From CAVTHW01 sp963734625 (lineage in GTDB: Bacteria; Acidobacteriota; Terriglobia; Bryobacterales; Bryobacteraceae): DNA of 64,000 nt. Location of the stretch: contig CAVTHW010000012.1 in NCBI GenBank assembly GCA_963734625.1, positions 1 to 64,000 of the forward strand. The letters are read 5' to 3'. The notes beneath the pieces are model-generated. The model ran no database searches and had not been told where the DNA came from. It saw only the letters and a list, made by a program, of their open reading frames with translations. Of the stretch, positions 16,523 through 23,108 are shown piece by piece (position 1 is the first letter of the stretch; every line of letters starts with the position of its first letter). A program made the position numbers and the translations under genes.

Positions 16523-18717
16523 TCAATCGCCTCCGCCGTCCTGGGCTGCCTCGGTCTCCTGCTCGATCATGGCGCGCACCTCCTCGTCGGAGAGCCCCTC
16601 GATTTCCGCCAGGATATCCGAGTACTCTCCGGCGCCGGTTTGCTCGATCAGCCGGACTTCAATGGCCTTGGCCAGTTCCGCCACCGTGAAGGCTTTCGAG
16701 TAGACGACGTCGAGGGAAAGGTCGACGTTGTAGGTCTGCCGCACACGCGACAGCAATTGCACCGCCAGCAGGGAATGGCCGCCGAGGTCGAAGAAGTTGT
16801 CATCGACGCCGACGGAGGTTACCCCCAGCAGTTCGGCCCACAGCGCGGCAAGCTGCCGCTCGAGATCGGTCCGTGGCGCGGCTGAAAGCGCCCGCGCGGA
16901 CCGCTCCGTTGCGGTGTTCCGCCCGAACGCGTTCCTGAATGTCGGCGACCGTTCGCAGCTTGGTGGCAATCTGAACGAAGTCGATCGGCTCCCGGCCAGC
17001 CGGGCGCTCGACAGGCTCTTCGGGTTCCGGAGGGGCAGTTGTGGCGCCGGGATTGTAGGTCAAGGATGCGGCGTAGCGGGCGGGGAAGCGGAAAAGGAAG
17101 CCGCCCCGCTCGGTGGGATGTTTATAGCCGGCGCCCAAGCTCTCGAGGAAGAGCAGGGCCGGCCGGTTCCGCTGGGTCGGCAGATACAGCACGTCGACGC
17201 TCGACAGCTTCCGCTCCCGGGCGATCTCACCGAGCCGGGCGAGGACGCGGTGCTCCACGCCCCGCCCCAGGACCCGGCAGCTCAACAGGAAGGTGTCCAC
17301 GTGCAGCGCCTTATCGCCGGCCTCGAAGATCACCAGCCCCGTAAGCCCATAGCTTCCGAAGCGGTCGCTCACGTGGACCGCGAGGCATTCGGCGGACCCG
17401 CTCCGCGGCAAGGCCTGAATGTCGGCCTCGGAGCGCCGGATAGTCGAGAAGTTCATCTGGTTGGTGCGCTGGGTCAGTTGAGCGGCCCTGGCGATCTGTT
17501 CCGGCTGCAAGGGCGCGATCTGAATTTCGAGCTGGAGCGAGGCGACGAACTCTCCCAGCGTCTGGGCCTGCTTCTCGAGGCGGGTGCGCTCAATGCGCTG
17601 GATGTACTGCGCGCTCCGCTGCTTGTCCTCCTCGGTGATCTTCAGCCGGTCGAAGGCCCAGACGTGCTTGAAAAAGTCCGGGATTTCATCGGGGTCCGCG
17701 GGCAGCGGAAGGGTGAGGACTTCGGGACGGCTCGACTGCATCTGGGCGCACTCCTTCGCGTTATCGTCCACGAAGATGAACGCGTCGAGCCCCAGTTGCA
17801 GTTCCCCGGCCAGTGCGGCCAGGTTCGCGGGCTTGGGCGCCCAGTTGATCCGGCGGGCCACGAAATCTTCCATTCTCAGCGGCATTCCCGGGTGCAGGCG
17901 GAAGGTCTCAATGACATCTTCCTCGTTGTTCTTGCTGCACAGGCACAGCAGCATGCCGGCGTCGTGCTGGGCCAGCATGAACTCCTGGAGCGCGCGCCGG
18001 GGCGGGTCGACCACTACTCCTTCCGGTCCGTCCTCCCCGCAAATGCCCTTCCATAAGGTGTCGTCGCAGTCGAGGGACACCACCTTGAACGGGGTCATTC
18101 GCAGAGCATGAATCTTCCGCGCGAGCAGCGTGCCGAGCGCCGTGAAGTACTCCGGGGTGTAGGGAATATGGCCCAGTTCGTCGCCCGACGGGTCGTGCTT
18201 CTCGCCGACGGGATAGAGCGCGTCGATCTCCGCATCGTCCAGCACATACAGGGTTCCGAGGCCTTGCAGACTGCTCTCGATGTAACTTGTCAGCCGTCTG
18301 GAAAAAGCGGCGCGGCTCAGGTCGGCCAGAAAGCCGGGAGACGGCGGGCACACCAGGAAAAGCAGTGGGCGAGGAGAAGGACTGCGCGGCCGAACGCAGG
18401 CAGGAAACCAGGTGACGGGCGTTCGCCTCCAGGCTCCCCAGATCCGGATCGGCCGCGGGCTGAAAGCGCGCCCAGTCCTCCAGCCGCACCAGAACCACGT
18501 TGACGCCGCCGCGATTGCCGGCCAGCAGACTGGCCGGGTCGAGCAACTGCTGAAAAACCTGGTTATAGGGCGCCAAACGGACGGGCAGCGCCAAGCCCAA
18601 CTGGGACATCCAGAAAGACAGCGTGTCCGCCAGCGGATCGGCCGTGAAGGAGGCGCTGATGGCGATCAGCGGCGCGGGCTGCGGTTCTGGCTTCGGGTTT
18701 GATTCGGTCGGGGTCAT
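16523..18717 (-). CDS. FkbH-like glyceryl-transferring HAD protein with C-terminal carrier domain (two frameshifts)
   Basis: FkbH-type proteins take the glyceryl group of 1,3-bisphosphoglycerate, dephosphorylate it and pass it to a carrier protein for polyketide or peptide assembly. Corrected length is 730 residues, with shifts near 18360-18370 and 16915-16935. In order: an N-terminal domain (LADTLSFWMSQLGLALPVRLAPYNQV), the HAD active site VVSLDCDDTLWKGICGEDG, FVDDNAKECAQM, a GNAT-like acyltransfer part (RTNQMNFSTIRRSEADI, VSDRFGSYGLTG), then a peptidyl carrier domain whose DNFFDLGGHSLLAVQ holds the phosphopantetheine serine. The tail (EIEGLSDEEVRAMIEQE) looks like an NRPS docking helix. So the protein probably loads its own carrier. 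No synthetase module is in the window. Confidence 0.82.
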
Positions 18718-18758
18718 GACGCGAGAGTTTCACACCGCCAAGTCGTGATTTCACTTTC

Positions 18759-18788
18759 ATTATGGGGGTTAAGGTTGTCTCACTACAA
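18759..18788 (-). promoter_or_regulatory. Likely promoter of the FkbH-glycosyltransferase operon
   Basis: On the minus strand TTGTAG (18788-18783) and CATAAT (18764-18759) are separated by 18 bases, a fair sigma-70 match, about 40 bases before the ATG at 18717. It is the only good candidate in the short gap between this operon and the toxin gene. Confidence 0.4.
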
Positions 18789-18812
18789 CTTCGGAGAGAT
18801 AGGCGCGGAGAA

Positions 18813-19154
18813 TCAGAGGCCAAGAACGAGGCGAAGGGCGCGCTCCACCTCGGCCATGCGGGCTTCTGACAGGGCGCCCGCTGGAGGGCCGAAACGGCCG
18901 GGATCGAGTGAGCGGACCTGGAAACAGAGAAACACGGTGTCCTTGGGCAGGCCGGATTCCCGTGCCGTCACGCGAACGTTCGTGGGGTAGTCGTGGGGGA
19001 TTTTGGCGGCATCCGTTCCCACCACTACGGTGACGATCAGCGGCTGGCGGTTGATTGAATCCACCGAGATGACCAGCACGGGGCGGCGGCCAGCTTGTTC
19101 GCGGCCGCGGGTCGGGTCCAGATTGACGAAGTAGATGCTGCCGCGGCTAATCAT
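18813..19154 (-). CDS. PemK/MazF-family endoribonuclease toxin
   Basis: Sequence-specific mRNA interferase of a type II toxin-antitoxin pair. The product starts MISRGSIYFVNLDPTRGREQ, followed by RRPVLVISVDSIN and the strands LIVTVVVGTD and TVFLCFQVRSLD, the usual PemK/MazF barrel. Length is about 113 residues, normal. The ATG at 19154 overlaps the antitoxin's last codons by 8 bases, which decides the start over longer versions. A clean C-terminus ends 96 bases before the FkbH gene. Confidence 0.85.
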   Translation of the reverse strand: MISRGSIYFVNLDPTRGREQAGRRPVLVISVDSINRQPLIVTVVVGTDAAKIPHDYPTNVRVTARESGLPKDTVFLCFQVRSLDPGRFGPPAGALSEARMAEVERALRLVLGL

Positions 19155-19419
19155 GTTCGAGGCCGTCCAGATCGGCTTGGGCGAACACGGCGGTGATGGC
19201 CGCACATTCCTTGCGAATGGCGGGGTCGGCGGCCATGCGGGCCATGGCGGCTTCCAGAGCCAGGGTCTTGCGGCGAGCTACGAATTCACGGAGCGATTGG
19301 GCAACGAGGCGGTTCAGATTGCCGACGGCTTCAGGGGGCGCCACCGAGAGGACCTCGTCTACGAGCTGGCGTGGCAGCGCGACGCTGCGCCGTACGGTGT
19401 GTGCATTCTTGGATGGCAT
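19147..19419 (-). CDS. Ribbon-helix-helix antitoxin partner of the PemK/MazF toxin
   Basis: Neutralises the adjacent toxin and should repress the operon. From ATG 19419, about 90 residues: MPSKNAHTVRRSVALPRQLVDEVLS has the short beta strand followed by helix typical of ribbon-helix-helix proteins, then LNRLVAQSLREFVARRKTLA, and an acidic, flexible C-terminus (FAQADLDGLEHD) to bind the toxin. GGAGGGG lies 7-8 bases before this ATG; a longer version from 19455 lacks such a site. It overlaps the toxin gene. Confidence 0.78.
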   Translation of the reverse strand: MPSKNAHTVRRSVALPRQLVDEVLSVAPPEAVGNLNRLVAQSLREFVARRKTLALEAAMARMAADPAIRKECAAITAVFAQADLDGLEHD

Positions 19420-19486
19420 ATATTCACCCCTCCACTGAGGTAGTTTAGCACACACTGGAAGCGCAGAGAAGGGCTGGAGCCGTGCA

Positions 19487-19507
19487 GCACGGATACCGTG
19501 CTACACT
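19487..19507 (+). promoter_or_regulatory. Operator palindrome overlapping the vapBC promoter
   Basis: GCACGGATACCGTGC (19487-19501) is a perfect 6-bp inverted repeat around ATA. It is followed at once by TACACT (19502-19507), a -10-like hexamer only 6 bases before the ATG at 19514. If this is the -10, the transcript would start at or next to the ATG (leaderless). An autorepressor site here is expected for a VapB protein. No clear -35 is seen. Confidence 0.4.
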
Positions 19508-19513
19508 GGGGCC

Positions 19514-19756
19514 ATGGAGAAAACCAGACAGAATTTGACTCTGGTTGTCGAGGAGGATCTGCTCCTGGCGGCACGAAAAGTCGCACTCGATCAACGGACC
19601 AGTGTGAATCAACTGGTGCGGGAGTACCTGGCGGCGCTGGTGGAGGAGCCCAGCCGGAGGCGGCTAGCCCGGGCGAGGTTGAGAAAGGCGTTCGAGACAG
19701 GTCTTGTCGACGTCGGTGACCGGAAGTGGAGCCGCGACGATCTCTATGACCGGTGA
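19514..19756 (+). CDS. VapB-like antitoxin
   Basis: An 80-residue protein, MEKTRQNLTLVVEEDLLLAA then RKVALDQRTSVNQLVREYLA, with the strand-helix-helix pattern of ribbon-helix-helix DNA-binding antitoxins. The C-terminus (LVDVGDRKWSRDDLYDR) is of the kind that contacts a PIN-domain toxin. It overlaps the toxin gene by 11 bases. The module is transcribed away from the PemK/MazF pair with about 94 bases between the two antitoxin starts. Confidence 0.75.
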   Translation: MEKTRQNLTLVVEEDLLLAARKVALDQRTSVNQLVREYLAALVEEPSRRRLARARLRKAFETGLVDVGDRKWSRDDLYDR

Positions 19757-20177
19757 GAGGGCTCTGAGTTTCGTCGACACCAACGTGCTGGTGTATGCGT
19801 TCGACAAGAGCAGTTCGCCGAAGAAGCGGGTTGCCGAACGGCTGATGAACGAGTTGATGGAAGAGGACCGGCTGCGGGTGAGCACGCAGGTGTTGCAGGA
19901 GCTTTTCGTAACGCTGACCAGGAAAGTGAGCCAGCCTTGCTCGAGCGAGGAAGCGCTGGCGGTGCTGGAAGATCTGACGGCCTGGCCCCTGATGGTGATA
20001 GATTATGCGGCGATTCGAGCGGCGGTTGGGTTGGCTGACCAGGCGAAGCTTTCCTTCTGGGATGCACTGGTTGTAGTCGCGGCGGCGCGGACCGGTGCGG
20101 CGGTTCTGTACACCGAAGATCTGAACGACGGGCAGGAGATCCTTGGGGTTCGAATCAGCAACCCGTTCGTAGGGTGA
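19746..20177 (+). CDS. VapC-like PIN-domain ribonuclease toxin
   Basis: Mg-dependent RNase of a type II module. ATG 19746 is chosen for its overlap with vapB, giving about 143 residues. Acidic metal-binding positions are present: FVDTNVLVYAFD at the start, LQELFVTL, SFWDALVVVAA and LYTEDLNDGQEILGV. The order and spacing match PIN domains. No defects are seen. Confidence 0.88.
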   Translation: MTGERALSFVDTNVLVYAFDKSSSPKKRVAERLMNELMEEDRLRVSTQVLQELFVTLTRKVSQPCSSEEALAVLEDLTAWPLMVIDYAAIRAAVGLADQAKLSFWDALVVVAAARTGAAVLYTEDLNDGQEILGVRISNPFVG

Positions 20178-20280
20178 GATTCAGCACCCCGGCTGAGCCA
20201 GCCCCTTCGTTCTTGCTTCCTGGATCTGGGGCAGTGGCATTTGCCTGTACCGTTTTCGTAGACTAAAGGTGCCAGCCAGT

Positions 20281-20799
20281 ATGTTGAAGTTCATTGTTCG
20301 GCGTGACCATCGCGTGATGTGTCGCATCAATAGGTGGCGGGCGCCCAGGTGGGTGCGCCTATGGATGGTCTATGCCACGCGTGGCGGCGACGGATGGCTG
20401 TGGCTGCTGCTGGGCTTCGCCATGCTGCTTTTTGGCGGCACGGAAGGCATACTGGCGGTTCTGGCGGCGGGGTTGGCGGTGGCTGTGGGAAGCGGCCTGT
20501 TTGTCTGGCTCAAGCGGGTTGCCCGCCGCAAGCGCCCCTGCGCCATCGAACCGCACTGCTGGGCGACTCTCCTGCCACCGGACCGCTTCTCGTTCCCCTC
20601 CGGGCATTCGATTACGGCTTTTGCGGTGGTCTTGCCGCTGGGGTTGTTTTTCCCGAAGCTGTTGCCGCCACTGCTGTTCTGCGCCCTCAGCGTCGCCCTG
20701 AGCCGTATCCTCCTCGGCATGCACTTCCTCAGCGACGTCCTGGCCGGCTCGCTGGTCGGCTGCATGCTTGGCTACCTGGCTTTCCGGATCATCAGCTAG
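20281..20799 (+). CDS. PAP2-family membrane phosphatase
   Basis: Likely undecaprenyl pyrophosphate or lipid phosphate phosphatase in the inner membrane. The product of about 172 residues has several hydrophobic helices (WLWLLLGFAMLLF, ILAVLAAGLAVAV) and all three PAP2 motifs: KRVARRKRP, FPSGHS and SRILLGMHFLSDVLAG. I prefer ATG 20281 over the GTG at 20269. It stands 103 bases after vapC and 13 before rmuC. Confidence 0.88.
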   Translation: MLKFIVRRDHRVMCRINRWRAPRWVRLWMVYATRGGDGWLWLLLGFAMLLFGGTEGILAVLAAGLAVAVGSGLFVWLKRVARRKRPCAIEPHCWATLLPPDRFSFPSGHSITAFAVVLPLGLFFPKLLPPLLFCALSVALSRILLGMHFLSDVLAGSLVGCMLGYLAFRIIS

Positions 20800-20812
20800 C
20801 GGGGTCTTGAGC

Positions 20813-22030
20813 ATGGACACGCCAACGCTGTCCATCCTGGGCGTGGCCCTGATGATCCTTGGCGCCACCGTAGGCGGTCTCATTGCAGCTTTGCGGATGC
20901 GAGGCAGCCTGGCGCGCCTGGAAGCCGCCCGGGCGGTAGCCGAGGCCAGGCTGATGTCGGCCGAATCGGCGGCGTCGAAGCTGGGAGAGACATTCCAGGC
21001 TCTGGCCGACGCAGCTTTGCGATCGAGCCAGGGCGCGTTCCTGGAAACCGCCAAAGGCACTCTGGAAACCGTCCGAGCCGAAATCGCCGGCGACCTGGCC
21101 CAGCGGCATACCGCCGTCGAAGGCTTGGTCCAGCCCCTGGCCAACACACTGGAGAAACTGGACACCCAAGTGCGGGAATTGGAGAAGACCCGTCAGGAGA
21201 GCCTCGGCGCTCTCGGTGAACAATTGCGCAGCTTGGCGGAAGAAACCAGATCCCTCTCTACCGCGCTGCGCAGCCCCCAGGTCCGCGGCCGTTGGGGGGA
21301 GGTGACCCTGCGGCGGGTGGCTGAGCTGGCGGGGATGGTGAAACACTGCGACTTCGTCGAACAGGAATCGCGCGACAGCGGGGACGGACGGATTCGCCCC
21401 GACATGGTAGTGAATCTGCCGGGCGGCCGGACGCTGATCGTGGACGCCAAGACGCCGCTGGCGGCCTACATGGAAGCCGTCTCGGCGCCGGACGACAGCA
21501 AGCGCCGCGAGGCCCTGATCCGCCACGGAAAGCAAGTGACGGCCCATGTCGATCAGCTCAGCGGCAAGCAGTACTGGAGCCAGTTTCAGCCGGCCCCGGA
21601 GATGGTGATTCTCTTTATTCCCGGGGACCAGTTTTTCAGCGCCGCCCTGGAGTACAACCCCGCCCTGATCGAGTACGCCCTGGAGCGGAAGGTGCTGCTG
21701 GCCACGCCGACCACCCTGATTTCAGTGTTGAAGGGCATCAGTTATGGCTGGCGCCAGCAGCAGCTTGCCGAGAACGCGGAACTAATCCGCCAGGTGGCGG
21801 CCGAGTTCTACGATCGCGTTCAGGTGCTGCACGGCCACTTTGAGGATACCGGCCGGCACCTGGAAAAGTCCGTCGAGGCCTACAACCGGTCAGTGGCGTC
21901 CTGGGAGGCCCGCTTGCTCCCGTCCCTGCGCAAGGTGCGGGAACTGGGCGCCGCCGCGGGGCCCGAGCCCGAGGCGCCAGGAAGAATCGACACGGTTCCT
22001 GGCAGCCCAAGGCAGATCGCCGAGGGCTGA
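20813..22030 (+). CDS. rmuC: DNA recombination protein RmuC homologue
   Basis: RmuC proteins have a nuclease-like fold and limit recombination at inverted repeats. From ATG 20813: an N-terminal membrane helix (LSILGVALMILGATVGGLIA), a long coiled coil (residues about 30-150) and the conserved core LRSPQVRGRWGEVTLRRVAE, PDMVVNLPGGRTLIVDAKTP, EMVILFIPGDQFFSAAL and TLISVLKGISYGWRQQQ. About 405 residues, typical. It lies between the PAP2 and proline dehydrogenase genes with short gaps. Confidence 0.92.
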   Translation: MDTPTLSILGVALMILGATVGGLIAALRMRGSLARLEAARAVAEARLMSAESAASKLGETFQALADAALRSSQGAFLETAKGTLETVRAEIAGDLAQRHTAVEGLVQPLANTLEKLDTQVRELEKTRQESLGALGEQLRSLAEETRSLSTALRSPQVRGRWGEVTLRRVAELAGMVKHCDFVEQESRDSGDGRIRPDMVVNLPGGRTLIVDAKTPLAAYMEAVSAPDDSKRREALIRHGKQVTAHVDQLSGKQYWSQFQPAPEMVILFIPGDQFFSAALEYNPALIEYALERKVLLATPTTLISVLKGISYGWRQQQLAENAELIRQVAAEFYDRVQVLHGHFEDTGRHLEKSVEAYNRSVASWEARLLPSLRKVRELGAAAGPEPEAPGRIDTVPGSPRQIAEG

Positions 22031-22040
22031 AAGCTCGGGC

Positions 22041-22952
22041 ATGCTGCGAAGCACTCTACTGTTTCTTTCCCAGCAGCCCCGGCTGCGACGCTGGACGGAA
22101 ACTTCCGCCGCTGCCAGCATTCTGACGAAACGGTTTGTGGCTGGCCGCACCTTGGACGAGGCGCTCGACGTCACTCGCCGGCTGAATGCCGAGGGAATCC
22201 TGGTGACGCTCGACCACCTGGGCGAGAACGTGACGTCCATCGAGGAAGCGCTGGCCTCCAAGCAGGCTTACGTAGAGGCGTTGCGGCGGATTGCGCAAGA
22301 GAAGCTGAAGGCTTGTATCTCCATAAAGCTCACCCAGTTCGGCCTAAACCTCTCAGAGCAGTTCTGCCTGGAAAACTCGATGGATCTCATCAAGATAGCG
22401 CAGGAACTTGATGGTTTCGTTGAGGTGGATATGGAATCCCACGAGTACACTGACCGCACTCTCCGGATCGTCGAGGAACTGCACCAGAGCCAGGCGAGGG
22501 TTCGAGTTGCGATCCAGGCGTACCTCCGGCGGAGCGCGGATGACGTCGAGAGTCTGTGCCGCCTGGGCGTGCCGGTGCGTCTGTGCAAGGGAGCCTATCG
22601 CGAGCCGCCGGCGGTGGCGTTTCCGGCCAAGGCGCAGGTGAACGAGAGCTACAGGCGCCTGGGGGAAGCGTTGTTTGAGCGTGGAGTCTACCCGGCGCTG
22701 GCGACGCACGATCCACAAATGATCGACCATGCGCTGGCTTTCGCCGCCCGGCGGGGGATCGGCAAGGACTCCTTCGAGTTCCAGATGCTCTACGGCATTC
22801 GGAGAGATCTTCAGCGGCAACTGGTGGCTGGCGGCCACCGGCTGCGGCTCTACGTCCCTTACGGCGACGCCTGGTACCCCTACCTCATGCGGCGGCTGGC
22901 CGAGCGTCCGGCCAATCTGCTGTTTCTGGTGAAGAACCTCTTTCGAAGATAG
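22041..22952 (+). CDS. Proline dehydrogenase (monofunctional)
   Basis: FAD enzyme oxidising proline to pyrroline-5-carboxylate at the membrane. The 303-residue product starts MLRSTLLFLSQQPRLRRW, and contains GILVTLDHLGENVTS, CISIKLTQFGL, VDMESHEYTDRT (active-site region), RVAIQAYLRRS, VRLCKGAYRE and FEFQMLYGIRRDLQ, all characteristic of the PRODH barrel. The partner P5C dehydrogenase is not in the window. It begins 10 bases after rmuC. Confidence 0.93.
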   Translation: MLRSTLLFLSQQPRLRRWTETSAAASILTKRFVAGRTLDEALDVTRRLNAEGILVTLDHLGENVTSIEEALASKQAYVEALRRIAQEKLKACISIKLTQFGLNLSEQFCLENSMDLIKIAQELDGFVEVDMESHEYTDRTLRIVEELHQSQARVRVAIQAYLRRSADDVESLCRLGVPVRLCKGAYREPPAVAFPAKAQVNESYRRLGEALFERGVYPALATHDPQMIDHALAFAARRGIGKDSFEFQMLYGIRRDLQRQLVAGGHRLRLYVPYGDAWYPYLMRRLAERPANLLFLVKNLFRR

Positions 22953-22972
22953 GGGCGTCGAGGCAAGGGAGG

Positions 22973-23010
22973 TGTCCGATACTGGGACAGCAGTGTCCGA
23001 AACTGGTCAT
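22973..23010 (+). promoter_or_regulatory. Tandem upstream activator-like sites
   Basis: TGTCCGATACTGGGACA (22973-22989) is a perfect TGTCC-N7-GGACA palindrome. A second, partly degenerate copy, TGTCCGAAACTGGTCA, begins exactly 21 bases later (22994), two helical turns away. They lie 50-90 bases before the sigma-54-type promoter, where enhancer-binding activators normally dock. No activator gene is adjacent, so the binder is unknown. Confidence 0.55.
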
Positions 23011-23059
23011 GGGCTCGGTCCCCTTTCGCTCTAAGTCCAGGACCATGAACATCAGGGTC

Positions 23060-23075
23060 TGGCAATCGGATTGCT
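23060..23075 (+). promoter_or_regulatory. Sigma-54 (-24/-12) promoter of the orphan permease gene
   Basis: TGGCAATCGGATTGCT matches the sigma-54 consensus TGGCAYR-N4-TTGCW closely: GG and GC are correctly spaced, and TGGCA and TTGCT are exact. Transcription would start about 12 bases after the GC, near 23086, leaving a leader of about 23 bases before the GTG at 23109. The tandem palindromes upstream strengthen the call. Confidence 0.7.
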
Positions 23076-23108
23076 CGTTCTCAAAAAGAACCTTGAGGTC
23101 CGCCAGCT

